Below the pieces are notes generated by a model. It saw nothing but the letters and a program-made list of their open reading frames with translations. It did no database searches and was not told the DNA's origin. The position numbers were made by a program, and so were the translations under genes. DNA of 64,000 nt from Pseudoflavonifractor sp. (GTDB lineage: Bacteria > Bacteroidota > Bacteroidia > Bacteroidales > Muribaculaceae): the NCBI GenBank assembly GCA_023667145.1, contig JAMPAQ010000003.1, forward strand, positions 21,307 to 85,306, given 5' to 3'. This document shows, in pieces, positions 9,000-19,300 of the stretch (within the stretch, counting starts at the first letter, position 1; every line of letters begins with the position of its first letter).

Positions 9000-9800
9000 T
9001 TATTCTCCGATCTCGGGGTCACCGTCCTGGACCATATTGAGCACTATCGACATTGAGATCTGTCCGGCATAGCTCAAGTCGTAGCTTATGGTCGATGTGG
9101 CGGGGTCAAACGAGCCTTCGAGCCAGTCGAGACCGTCGCCCCATCCGGCCACGTAGCTCGACAGGAGGGTGAGCGAGTTGTCATCGTTGACCGTGATGTA
9201 GCCGGTCATGTCGTAGCGGGTGCCGTTGGAGGCTGCATAGCCGCGTACCTGACTGTACCAACCGGCAAAGAGGTCGTTGCAATAGTAGAAACCCGGGGCA
9301 AGCTCGGTGAACGTGATGCCGGTGCACTGGTCGGTGAAGCCGTAGCTGGCGGCATAGTCGGCAAAGGTCTTGCCGGCGGTGCCGTAGAGCGTGGCGGTCA
9401 TGTCGGTGTCGTATGACCCGGCCATCATCACGTGGACGGCGGGATTGTAGACAATCACGTCGCGTGAGGTGGTCTTGGAGAACCCGTCGACATTGACAGC
9501 CTTGTAGGTGATGCGGTACATGCCGACAGCGTCGGTCGGTACGGCACTGAGCGCCTGGCCGGTGGCCACGTTGATGACCGAGGTGGTTACCTTGGCGGTG
9601 ATGTCGGTGTCGCCCTCGGTGGCCGTGTAGCCCGGCTCGGTGAAGTCGGAGCCGAGGGCCACACGCATTATCGTCTCGCCGTCAAGCTCGATGACGGGAT
9701 AGTAGGTGGTGCTCGTCGTGTTCTCGGAGTTCTTGTCACACGAGGTGAGGGCCGTGGCGGCGAGCAGACATGCTGATATGAATGAAAGATATTTTCTCAT
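9000..9800 (-). CDS. DUF5012/DUF5011-type surface lipoprotein
   Basis: Lipoprotein of 266 residues with signal peptide ending ALTSC-DKNSEN. Residues about 33-120 form an immunoglobulin-like DUF5011-type domain (MRVALGSDFTEPGYTATEGD, VGMYRITYKAVNVDGFSKT, SRDVIVYNP), and the rest is a strand-rich domain as in the BT_2262-like/DUF5012 proteins. Such proteins occur beside SusCD pairs and are presumed to bind the ligand at the cell surface (positional analogy to SusE/SusF). It sits 31 bp downstream of susD in the same operon. Confidence 0.75.
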   Translation of the reverse strand: MRKYLSFISACLLAATALTSCDKNSENTTSTTYYPVIELDGETIMRVALGSDFTEPGYTATEGDTDITAKVTTSVINVATGQALSAVPTDAVGMYRITYKAVNVDGFSKTTSRDVIVYNPAVHVMMAGSYDTDMTATLYGTAGKTFADYAASYGFTDQCTGITFTELAPGFYYCNDLFAGWYSQVRGYAASNGTRYDMTGYITVNDDNSLTLLSSYVAGWGDGLDWLEGSFDPATSTISYDLSYAGQISMSIVLNMVQDGDPEIGE

Positions 9801-9831
9801 GATCTGTCGTTACATTTGATATAAGTGGGTG

Positions 9832-11310
9832 TTATTTGGCCCAGAATACCGGCTCGGCGGGCGACTTGACAGCCGGGGCCTTGGGGTTGCGGTTGATTGA
9901 GCTCTCGGGATAGTCGTAGCGCTGGAGCACCTTGTTGGCACCGAGGCGGCTGTTATACTGTATCGGGGTGTAGAGGTCGCCGGGGGTGAGCTTTGACGCG
10001 TCGAGTACCTTGGTGTTGACGTTGTAGATCTGGTCGCCCTGTACGCTACCGAATGTCGGGTAGCCGAGACGGCGCATCTCACACCATGCCTCGAAGTTGT
10101 TGCAGCCGCTCATGGCCACCCACTTCTGGATGCCGACCACGCGCTTCCAGTTGGAGGCATCCCAGGGATAGGCGGCGAGGACGCTCTCGGCGCCGCTGAC
10201 GCCGGCGTGGGCAAACGATGCACGCACGGCGGCCTCGTAGCGAGCCTCAGCGTTTGCGGCGGAGCCGTAGCGGGCCTCATACTCGCAGAGGAAGAAGTCT
10301 ATCTCGGCGCGTGAGATGAATGTCACGGGGGTGTTGTACTTGATGTTGGGCATACACCAGTAGCTTGCGGGATAGTCTGATGAGCCGGGGTAGTTAGTGC
10401 CCGACACGCCGCCGGTGAATGTGCCGTCGCCGTTTGTCTGCCAATAGGCACCCATACGGGCATCCTGCGAGGCGTTCATCACGGCATAGAGGGCGAGGTT
10501 GAGCACCACGTTCTTCTGAGCGCCAAACGAGGCGAGTTCCTGGGCGTAGAACGGGTTGGCGGCTCCGTCAGAGTCGGAGATGTAGCAGTCCCACTCGGTG
10601 TCGCCGGCGGGGAAGTTGTTCTCGGCCACGAGGGCGGCGAGCTGCTGCTTGACATCGACCACATTGCTCTCGCGCATGAGCAGACGCAGCTTGAGGGCAT
10701 TGGCCACCTTGATCCACGCTGCGGCTGTCTCGCCGGGGAGCAGGAAGTTGGTGCAGACGATGTCGCCGGGCTGCACGCGGGCGAGTGCCCCGTCGAGTTC
10801 GGCGATGAGGGCGGCGTATACGTCCTTGCCGTCGTCATACTTGGGCGTGGGGTTGTCGATGTCGAGTCCCTCGGAATAGGGTATCTCGCCGTAGGCGTCG
10901 ACAAAGAGCTGATAGGTGGCGACTCGTATCACGGTGGCGGCGAGGTAAGTGCCGTTGTCACCCTCCTTATCGGCCTTCTCGCGGGCGGTGTTGAGGTTGA
11001 ACAGCGTGCGGGTGCAGAGGTTTGAGTAGGCGGCGCTCGACTGGGCCGAAGCTACGGCAAACTGGCTGTAGGGTATATAGTTGGACGTGCCGAACATTTG
11101 GGCATAGTGCTCAGCTTGGTATCCGGCTGTCAGGCGGTAGTAGTTGCCGTAGTAGTTGGCAAAGGCGGTTTCCGCGCCGGGGAAGAGCATCGACGAGGTG
11201 ACATCGTCGGTGCCCGGCGAGTTGGGGTCGTTGTTTATATCGAGGTAGCTGTCGCAGGATGTCAGTGCGAGTCCGGCGACCAAGGCTCCCGTTATCAGAA
11301 ACTTTTTCAT
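9832..11310 (-). CDS. SusD/RagB-family lipoprotein (SusD-like_2 type)
   Basis: Surface nutrient-binding lipoprotein of 492 residues that caps the SusC channel. Signal peptide ends LALTSC-DSYLDINNDPNSPG, a typical SusD start. GYQAEHYAQMFGTSNYIPYSQ, NLNTAREKADKEGDNGTYLAATVIRVATYQLFVDAYGEIPYSE and a C-terminal VGIQKWVAMSGCNNFEAWCE fit the SusD-like_2 subgroup with TPR-like helices. It starts 13 bp after the susC stop and is followed by two further lipoproteins. No glycoside hydrolase is in this operon, so the substrate is unknown; it need not be a polysaccharide. Confidence 0.9.
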   Translation of the reverse strand: MKKFLITGALVAGLALTSCDSYLDINNDPNSPGTDDVTSSMLFPGAETAFANYYGNYYRLTAGYQAEHYAQMFGTSNYIPYSQFAVASAQSSAAYSNLCTRTLFNLNTAREKADKEGDNGTYLAATVIRVATYQLFVDAYGEIPYSEGLDIDNPTPKYDDGKDVYAALIAELDGALARVQPGDIVCTNFLLPGETAAAWIKVANALKLRLLMRESNVVDVKQQLAALVAENNFPAGDTEWDCYISDSDGAANPFYAQELASFGAQKNVVLNLALYAVMNASQDARMGAYWQTNGDGTFTGGVSGTNYPGSSDYPASYWCMPNIKYNTPVTFISRAEIDFFLCEYEARYGSAANAEARYEAAVRASFAHAGVSGAESVLAAYPWDASNWKRVVGIQKWVAMSGCNNFEAWCEMRRLGYPTFGSVQGDQIYNVNTKVLDASKLTPGDLYTPIQYNSRLGANKVLQRYDYPESSINRNPKAPAVKSPAEPVFWAK

Positions 11311-11323
11311 AGATGATTGCTTT

Positions 11324-14300
11324 TTAGAAAGTGACTTTCAGATTCATGCCGTAGCTGCGGCACGAGGGGTTGGAGTAGGTCTCGCCGAAGTAGTTGGCGA
11401 GGGGATAGGTGGCAGACGATGTGGTCGTTGTCTCGGGGTCTACGTAGCGGTTGTCCTTGGCTGTCCAGATGAACGCGTTGTTGACGTAGGCTGTGATTGA
11501 CACGGCGCTGAGACAAGCCTTGTTGACCCAACGGCGCGGGAGATCCCACGTCAGCGAGATGTTGCGCAGCTTGGTGTAGGAGCGGTCCATCAGGTAGGCG
11601 AGTCCACCGCCGCCGTAACCGTAGTCGTTGAAGTAGCTCTGGTAGCTGCCGTCGCTCAGGTAGAGCGGGGTGGTGTTGGGCGAGTAGGTGCCGTCGCCGT
11701 TGTCAACGACCGACCCGGGGATGATGAACGGGCGGCGGTCGTTGTAGCGGGTCACGATGCCGTTACCTGTAAACTGCATGAGGTTTTTGGTGCGCGAGAA
11801 CATGTGGCCGCCGGCGCGGATGTCGAGTACGGCGCTGAGTGTCACGCCAAATGCCGAGAGCGACGTGGTGACACCGCCGGTCCACTTGTGGTTCATCGTG
11901 TAGCCGGTGTCCTCAAGCTGTGTTCCCAGCACGGGCTGGCCGTGGGAGTCGACGATGGGCGCGCCGTAGTAGGGGCTGTCCTTGTCGGTGACATACTGGG
12001 GCAGGTAGGTGTAGAATGTACCCATCTCGCGGCCCTCCTCGGCATACATGTAGACTGCGTCGGAGCCGGCCTGGAACTCATAGAGGGTCACCTTGCCGCC
12101 TTCGAGCGACTCGGGCATGGAGAGCACCTTGTTCTTGTTGATGGCAAAGTTGAATCCGAGTTCCCACGTGAAGTTGGGGAGCTGGAGGGGGATGGTGTTG
12201 AGCACGAGCTCAAATCCACGGTTGCGCACCTTACCGAAGTTGGTCACCTGTGAGGCAAATCCTGTCGAGGGGTCGACGGGGAGGGTAAAGATCTGGTCAG
12301 AGGTGACGCGGTTGTAGTAGGACGCGTCGATGCCTATGCGGCCATTGAAGAACTTCAGGTCGAGACCTGCCTCAAACTCTGATGTCATCTCGGGACGCAG
12401 CTCGTTGCTGCCGATAGAGTTGGAGGCCATGAAGGCGTTGGTGCCGTTCATCGGGAACTTGGAGCCGTACATGCCATAATAGGTGTAGGTGTAGGCCTGC
12501 ATGTAGCGGAGCGAGGTGTAGTAGGGGCGGGCATCGTTACCGGTCTTACCGTAGGCGACGCGCACCTTACCAAATGTCAGGATGTCCTTGTTGGGGATGA
12601 ACTTGGTGAAGATGCCGCTCAATGTCACGCCGGGGTAGAAGAAACTGTTGTTGTCGATGGGAAGTGTCGACGACCAGTCGTTGCGGGCGGTGAGGTCGAC
12701 AAATACAAAGTCGTCCCATCCGAGGGTAACGTCGCCAAAGAGTCCCACCATGCGGCGCTTGGTCTGACTCTCGGCAAGGTCGGTGATGGTCGAGCCGTTG
12801 GAGAGCTGCCAGAATCCCGAGGTGAATGTCAGTCCGTCGGTCTGCCCGTACATGTAGGTGCTGTAGCGCTCGTTGATGTTGACGCCGACAGTGGCGTTGA
12901 GGTCAAAGCGGTTGTCAAAGAACTTGTTGGCATACATGGCGAGGAAGTCGTGGTTGAGCTCATAGGCGCGGTTGTAGCGCGAGTAGACGTTACCGGTCTG
13001 GTTCATGTTGCTCGGTGCATAGCCGTAGTCCTCGTCGATGAGGGCATCGTCGAGGGCAATCTCGGGAGTGCCTGACTTCATGTCGTAGTCGGAGTAGTCA
13101 AATCCGAAGCGGTAGCTGAGCGTAACCTCGGGAATGGGGTTGACGTCGGCCTGTATCTTGCCGTAGATCTGCTTGCCCTTTATATTATAGTAGTTGTTCT
13201 CTATGGCCCAGTAGGGGTTGGTGATACCGTAGGGGGTAAAGTAAGCCTCGGGGGTGTTGAATGGGTTGGAGAGGTCTTTCATGTCGACAAACGAGATGTC
13301 GCGGGGACCTTCCATCACTCCGTCGATGACCGATGTACCCTGGAACGAGCCGACTGTCTTGGTGTCGGTGGTGGCAAAGTTCATGGTCGATGACAGCTTG
13401 AGCCACTTCTCGGGCTTGTAGGTGCCGCGCATGGCGATGGTGTTGCGCTTGTAGGAGTCGTTGTCGGTGGGGATGATACCGTTGTCGCCGGTGTAGCTGT
13501 AGGAGAGGTAGTAGGTCATTGCCTCGTCCTTGGAGATACCGCTGATGGCGACGGAGTGGTTCTGACTCCAGCCGGTGTCAAAGAAGTCGCGCACGTTGTT
13601 CTTCTTGGCGCTGTACTCGTGGAGTCGCTGCTGGTTGTTCCATATCGGGCCGTAGACCTGCATCGAGCCGTCGAGGCGGGGACCCCAAGAGCCGTTCTCG
13701 ATATAGGTCTGGTTGCCGTTCCATCCCTGGCCCCACTCATTCTGCATCTCGGGGAGCAGCGACACGCGGCGTGCCGAGAAGCCGCCACTGTAGGTGATGG
13801 TGTAGTTCTTGCCGGTTCCCTTCGAGCCGCTCTTGGTGGTCACCATGATGACACCGTTGGCGGCGCGTGAGCCATAGAGGGCTGTTGCGGCGGCTCCCTT
13901 GAGGACGGTCAGTGACTCGATGTCGTCGGCCGAGAGGTTGGAGATACCGCCGGTGGTCACCTGATGGCCGTAGCCTATCATCGACCCTCCCTCGACGGGC
14001 ACACCGTCAACGATATAGAGCGGATTGTTGTTGCCGTTGATTGAGCCGAGACCGCGTATCTGCACGTTGTTGGCCGATCCGGGGTCGCTCGACGTGGTCT
14101 GCACCTGGAGACCGGCGACCTTGCCCGACAGCGCTGTCAGCACGTTGGCGTCGCGGGCTGCGGTGATCTCCTGGCCGCTCACCGCCGTGGCCGAGTAGCC
14201 GAGGGTCTTCTCCGAACGCGAGATGCCCATCGCGGTCACCACTACCTCGTCGAGGCTGTTGGATGTCGGTGACAGCCATATGATCATGTCGTCAGACGTG

Positions 14301-14554
14301 ATGGCGACCTCCTTGGTGCCCATACCGACGTATGAGACCTTGAGTTTTGATACAGACTGTGGCACGTAGACCGTAAACTTTCCCTCAAGGTCGGTCGAGG
14401 TGCCGTTGCCGCCGCCCACGGGAAGCACTGTGGCGCCGATCAGTGGCTCGTCGTCGCCCTCTGACAGCACGACGCCCTTAACTGTGCGCGTCTGCGCTAC
14501 TGCGCAGACGGCCAGCGACGTCACTGCCAGCAAAATTAGAAACAGCTTTTTCAT
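11324..14554 (-). CDS. SusC/RagA TonB-dependent transporter (copy A)
   Basis: Outer membrane active transporter, 1076 residues. Signal peptide MKKLFLILLAVTSLAVCAVA-Q, then a carboxypeptidase-regulatory-like domain (TRTVKGVVLSEGDDEPLIGA, about 21-110), a TonB-box-like SLDEVVVTA, a plug domain (VQIRGLGSINGNNNPLYIVD, LKGAAATALYGSRAANGVIM) and a 22-strand-type barrel ending in F. It lacks an N-terminal STN signalling domain, so it probably does not talk to an anti-sigma factor. It is the first gene of a four-gene operon. Its first 80 bases and its leader are almost identical to those of copy B and similar to copy C. Confidence 0.95.
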   Translation of the reverse strand: MKKLFLILLAVTSLAVCAVAQTRTVKGVVLSEGDDEPLIGATVLPVGGGNGTSTDLEGKFTVYVPQSVSKLKVSYVGMGTKEVAITSDDMIIWLSPTSNSLDEVVVTAMGISRSEKTLGYSATAVSGQEITAARDANVLTALSGKVAGLQVQTTSSDPGSANNVQIRGLGSINGNNNPLYIVDGVPVEGGSMIGYGHQVTTGGISNLSADDIESLTVLKGAAATALYGSRAANGVIMVTTKSGSKGTGKNYTITYSGGFSARRVSLLPEMQNEWGQGWNGNQTYIENGSWGPRLDGSMQVYGPIWNNQQRLHEYSAKKNNVRDFFDTGWSQNHSVAISGISKDEAMTYYLSYSYTGDNGIIPTDNDSYKRNTIAMRGTYKPEKWLKLSSTMNFATTDTKTVGSFQGTSVIDGVMEGPRDISFVDMKDLSNPFNTPEAYFTPYGITNPYWAIENNYYNIKGKQIYGKIQADVNPIPEVTLSYRFGFDYSDYDMKSGTPEIALDDALIDEDYGYAPSNMNQTGNVYSRYNRAYELNHDFLAMYANKFFDNRFDLNATVGVNINERYSTYMYGQTDGLTFTSGFWQLSNGSTITDLAESQTKRRMVGLFGDVTLGWDDFVFVDLTARNDWSSTLPIDNNSFFYPGVTLSGIFTKFIPNKDILTFGKVRVAYGKTGNDARPYYTSLRYMQAYTYTYYGMYGSKFPMNGTNAFMASNSIGSNELRPEMTSEFEAGLDLKFFNGRIGIDASYYNRVTSDQIFTLPVDPSTGFASQVTNFGKVRNRGFELVLNTIPLQLPNFTWELGFNFAINKNKVLSMPESLEGGKVTLYEFQAGSDAVYMYAEEGREMGTFYTYLPQYVTDKDSPYYGAPIVDSHGQPVLGTQLEDTGYTMNHKWTGGVTTSLSAFGVTLSAVLDIRAGGHMFSRTKNLMQFTGNGIVTRYNDRRPFIIPGSVVDNGDGTYSPNTTPLYLSDGSYQSYFNDYGYGGGGLAYLMDRSYTKLRNISLTWDLPRRWVNKACLSAVSITAYVNNAFIWTAKDNRYVDPETTTTSSATYPLANYFGETYSNPSCRSYGMNLKVTF

Positions 14555-14676
14555 ACTTTAGTTAAAAAATTAGACATATAATAGCTTGTTAAAACACGCC
14601 TTGTTAAATATCAAAAGGTTGTCAATCAACCTGTTGTCCTGTCTTTGGCCAGTCCCTCTCTCGGCAAGAGATACAT
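14555..14676 (-). promoter_or_regulatory. Conserved susC 5' leader, copy A
   Basis: Two blocks shared with copies B and C. A distal block on the minus strand (about 14676-14651) contains TCTCTTGCCGAG and reads GATGTATCTCTTGCCGAG. A proximal block (14580-14555) reads TATATGTCTAATTTTTTAAC then TAAAGT directly before the ATG. The sequence between them is unrelated among copies but contains a hairpin here (AGGTTG/CAACCT followed by TTTT). No TANNTTTG element sits at the position where copy C has one. Confidence 0.6.
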
Positions 14677-14792
14677 CCCCCGGCCAACCCCCTGTCCCCC
14701 AGCGTGTTGCCGCCGTGTAAAAACTAAAGTATGTATGACATGGGATTACAAGATGTTACTTTTATATAACATACTGTATATTAATGATATAA

Positions 14793-14830
14793 GTATAAGG
14801 CGTGGCTGTTTGAACAGCCACGCCTTATAC
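14793..14830 (-). terminator. Strong hairpin terminator after susD copy B
   Basis: An 18-bp perfect stem (GTATAAGGCGTGGCTGTT and its complement) with a 2-nt loop, 25 bp beyond the stop codon at 14856. Only a weak U-rich tract follows. It separates operon B from the leader of operon A. Confidence 0.7.
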
Positions 14831-14855
14831 GGGTCTCTATTTTAGGATAATCTCC

Positions 14856-16361
14856 TTAGCGATTACCGCCAAAAATCCATATATTCTCAGTGAATACGTA
14901 TTTTCCGTCGCCGTACGCCTTAGCCACATTGGGATTGGCCGAGACATCGCTGTTGCCGTAAGGAAGTCGTAGCGGCCAATAGTTTACACCCTGCTGGGTG
15001 TCGCGGGGATTTTCAAAAGCCACAAAGGTCTCGCCCATAGCCTTGCATCGGCGTATGTCATTGTAAGCCTCGACATTCTCATCGCGTACCTGCGAGATGT
15101 ATTTCTGAATCATCACCTCCTTGACAGCGTTATCAGCAAGCCGTGATGACAATGACGCTACATAATCTGCGGCAGTCCCTGTTACAGTACCGAATGAGCG
15201 GGTATCATCAAACGAAGCCTCAATCGCGTTGGTCAAATCAGATGTATAGTCTGTTCCTTTGCGTGCCTTGACCTCGGCAAGTATGAAATAGACCTCGCTA
15301 AGCGACAATATATGTATTGATGCCGCGATTCCAGCCGGTGCGCCATTGGCCTGATACTCAAGCCAACCGGGAGCGCCAATCTCGTACGTCTTCTGCGCGT
15401 CGGCGAGGTTGCCGTTTATACCGTAGGTTACCGGGCCAGTTTCAGACGCATCATAATGACGGAAATATACATCGCAACGCGGGTCGTTGCGGTCGGCCAT
15501 CTTGTTGTGCAGGGATGCGGAGTTGCCGATATAGTCACGTGAGTATTGGAATGCCGCCCATGGATTCATCGAATTGGACTTGCCGTCGAAACGGTCGAAA
15601 TCACATCCCGAGAACCCCAGGTCAATAGCTTTTTGGGCTGCGGTGGCGGCATCGTCAAGCGCGGCGGCATCACGGAACGAAAGGTGCAATTTATAGCGGG
15701 CTTTTACTGCATACGCTGCGGCAAGCCATTTTGAAGCGTCACCGTTATAAAGCAGATCCTGCGCCCCGACATGTGATTCGCCGTTATCGATGGCTGTTTG
15801 CAGATTGTTTATGGCGTTGTCTATGAGGTTCATGATCTTGGTGTAGACATCCTTTTGAGGATCTATGACAGGTTGCTTTGTCTCAGACCCTTGTATGGCT
15901 TGTGAGCATGGAATATCTCCGTGCATGTCGGTGAGAATACCCCAGTTGATTGCCGACAATAGCTGCGCCATTCCGAGCAAATCATGCTGGCCTGCATTTA
16001 GTCCACCATCGGCACATTTAGTCATGATATTGTTGAGATTGAGGAGATTGGCGTATGTGCCATTCCATACGTTGTTGAATGTCGAGCTTCCCGCCGTCTC
16101 TGACGTGTTACGCATCTCAAGTTCCTTGAACTGGTTGTTGCCACACCCGAACAACTGCTCGTTAAGCACCGAGGTGTAGAACGAATAGTCGCCTGATGTC
16201 GTGGTGTAGGCGGTCGATGTGATGGCATCGGTTATCATCAGTTTGCCATCAATCACCTCAATTGGTGGATTTCCGTTATCCTTGTTGATGTCATCCATCA
16301 CATCCTCCGTGCATGATACGAGCGCAAACGCCGCAAGGGGGATAATAAGATATTTCTTCAT
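14856..16361 (-). CDS. SusD/RagB-family lipoprotein (copy B operon)
   Basis: Surface lipoprotein of 501 residues from the ATG at 16361 (MKKYLIIPLAAFALVSC-TED, canonical lipobox); a start five codons earlier at 16376 is less likely because it precedes the signal peptide. Helical TPR-like SusD features are present (NNVWNGTYANLLNLNNIMTK, LLSAINWGILTDMHGDIPCS, AAYAVKARYKLHLS, EVMIQKYISQV). It pairs with susC copy B, starting 34 bp downstream, and ends the operon before a strong hairpin. Its codons look less GC-rich than those of operons A and C, as do those of its susC. Substrate unknown. Confidence 0.88.
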   Translation of the reverse strand: MKKYLIIPLAAFALVSCTEDVMDDINKDNGNPPIEVIDGKLMITDAITSTAYTTTSGDYSFYTSVLNEQLFGCGNNQFKELEMRNTSETAGSSTFNNVWNGTYANLLNLNNIMTKCADGGLNAGQHDLLGMAQLLSAINWGILTDMHGDIPCSQAIQGSETKQPVIDPQKDVYTKIMNLIDNAINNLQTAIDNGESHVGAQDLLYNGDASKWLAAAYAVKARYKLHLSFRDAAALDDAATAAQKAIDLGFSGCDFDRFDGKSNSMNPWAAFQYSRDYIGNSASLHNKMADRNDPRCDVYFRHYDASETGPVTYGINGNLADAQKTYEIGAPGWLEYQANGAPAGIAASIHILSLSEVYFILAEVKARKGTDYTSDLTNAIEASFDDTRSFGTVTGTAADYVASLSSRLADNAVKEVMIQKYISQVRDENVEAYNDIRRCKAMGETFVAFENPRDTQQGVNYWPLRLPYGNSDVSANPNVAKAYGDGKYVFTENIWIFGGNR

Positions 16362-16395
16362 TGTTTTGTAAGTCATGATTGAGTGAAAAAGTTAT

Positions 16396-19300
16396 TTAGA
16401 ATACGACCTTGAGACCACCACCATAGCTTGATGTGTTGGGGATTGAGAATCGCTCAAAATATCCACCAACATTGCTGTTGCCGATTGATGACTCCGGGTC
16501 GAGATTGGGCATCTTTGCCCATACGAGTATGTTGCGGGCGAAAGCAAACACCGATATGTCAAAAATCCCTATCTTGGGCAATTGATAGGTGAGGGTTATG
16601 TCACGTATCTTCAGGAAGTCAGTGTCATAGACAGCGGCCTCTGATATGTTGCCAATGCGGTTGTAGTAGTCCTCCTTGCTGACATCTGACTCCATGGCTT
16701 CACCTGTGTTGATGTTAATTCCTGACAGGTGTATGGGTATCTCGCGGTCTTTGGCAGTCTCCTCTGTCGCACCGAAATTGTTCATTACAAGATTGGTACC
16801 CGAATACATCTGACCGCCGCATTGCCATGACCATGTCGTGGCGAGTGATACTCGCTTATAACGGAGATTAAGGTTGAATCCCATAGTGAAGTCGGGGGTA
16901 CAATCGCCAATCACCTGACTGTCACCTGTGCCTACCGGAAGTCCGTCAGCATCGAGGTAAAGTTTGCCGGTAGCCTCGTCGCGGGCAAATGCCGTACCGA
17001 ATATAACCGGGTAGCTGTATCCTGCGTATGCACGCACCTGCGGCTCAACAAATCCTCCAAGCATGATATTATCGACTCCGGGGGCGAGCTCCTTTACCTT
17101 ACTGTCATAGGATGTGAAGTTCACGCCAAGGTCAAGAGTGAGGTCGCGCATCTGGAGTATTGCGCCTGTGATGTTAAACTCATGTGTGTTGGTGGTTATG
17201 CGGCCACCGTTGGTTATATTCTCCTGATATCCCGTTGAACCGGCCATCGGCACGGGGAATATCTGGTTGTGAACGTCCTGATAACTGTATGTGTAATCAA
17301 CACGTAGGCGGTCGTTGAAAAGACGCAGGTCGATACCGGCCTCGACGTTCTTGGTGGTCTGCGGTTTCAGTTCGGGGTCATATTCTTTCCAATACGGGAT
17401 AAATGAGTTCACTCCCGATATGGGGTAGCTCAAAGGTGTGCCGGAGTAGAACCCTCCACCGTAGGCCGGGGTATACGCAAAGTTCTGGTAGTAGCTACCT
17501 GCCTGGCCGACCTCGGCAAATGAGGTACGGATCTTACCGAATGACAATACACGATTGCCCTTCAACGCTTCCAGCTCAGTGAATACCCATGCCAATGATA
17601 CGGAGGGATAGAAGAATGACCTGTTGCCGCGTGGCATCGTGGACACCCAGTCGTTACGGCCTGTCACGTTGAGGAACAACATGCTCTTCCATGACAGCGA
17701 TGCGTTGGCAAAGATACCGACAGTGCGATCTTGACCGGGATATTCTTGCTTATAAGATACCGAGTTGCAGTTACCTATGGTAGGCTGTCCGTAAAACGCG
17801 AGCCCCGATGCCTCATAGTCATAGTTGGTGTAATTGTCCTGATTGATCTCGTTACCGAGCATGAAACCGAAGTCCCATTCCCTCTCCTCGCCCCACAGAG
17901 CTGTGAAGTTGGCCGTCGCGAGGTGGTTGAATATGTTTCTTGTCACGCCATAGTTACGTATGTATCCATCCTCATATTGTGCCGACCCTACCTCCATGGT
18001 GGTATTGTAACGTGAGGTATACATGTCTATACCAAGCTGCTCACGGATGACGAGGTCATAGTTGTCACCCCAGTCAATGCGCGGACGGAACTCCACATAT
18101 GCGTTGCCAAACATGCGCTGTGTCCGTTGTCCATACTCATTGTTATCAGCCCACCAATAGGGGTTGTTGAACGTGAGACTACGATAAGATGTCTGCTGAG
18201 ATGGGTCTCCCGGAACGCTTGACGGTATACCCTTCAGGTCATATTCTGCGGGGGCGCTGAACACGACGTTGGTTATGCCCGAGTTGGCCGTAGGAGCTGA
18301 TTTGATGGTAGTCTTGCTGTAGTTTACAGAAAAACCTGTCTTCCACTGGTCGTCGATAGTCCAGTCAACGAGTCCGCGTGCTCCCCAACGGGTCATGCCG
18401 GTTGACGGTACTATACCTTTCTGATAGGAGTTGGTCAGTCCGAACGAATAGTTTACGCGGTCAGTCTTCTGTGTTATGCTGAAGTTGGCATTCTCCGTGA
18501 AACCTGTCTGGAAAAAGTCTCCCGTATTGTCATATATCGTAGGTGTTGTCCACCCGCTAAGCCCTGCTTTCTCAAGCACGGGGTTGTAGTACATGCCCGG
18601 ATGTCCATATGAGTTACCACCGTATGTTGGGTCGTCAGGTAGCTCTGATATTTTGCATCCCCACGTTGAACCACCGGCCGCAGGATTATATTGGCCTCCG
18701 ACTCCTTGTGAATAGATGTCCTGATGCTTGAATTTGCGTGATATGCGTTCGGCACTCAGATTGGTTGATAGGGTTATGACAGGTTTGCTCGAATTCAGGG
18801 CTCCGCGTTTTGTCGTGATGACGATAACACCATTTGTGGCGCGTATACCGTAAAGGGCAGCCGCAGCCTGACCCTTGAGCACGTTTATCGACTCTATGTC
18901 ATCGGGATTGATGTCTATCGAACGGTCTGCGACATTCGCTCCCGTGACGACATCATTTGCCGTGTTGACAAAGTCGGGAGTCGAGGCTATCGGCATACCG
19001 TCAACCACATAGAGCGGAGCGTTGTTGCCGTCAAACGAGCGCACGCCTCGTATGGTAATGTTGCTCGATGCGCCCGGTGCGCCCGACGACGGCCTGATGT
19101 CCACACCGGACAGCTTGCCCTGCATGGCACTTGCAAGCGACGTAGTTCCGTCGGTGTTGAGGTCATCGGCCTTGAGATCCTGCACGGCATATCCAAGTCC
19201 CTTTCGCTCTTTTTTCATGCCAAACGCGGTTACGACAACTTCATCTAGACTGTTGTCGCTGTTGCTCATCCAGACAATCATGTCATCTGTGATGTCTACC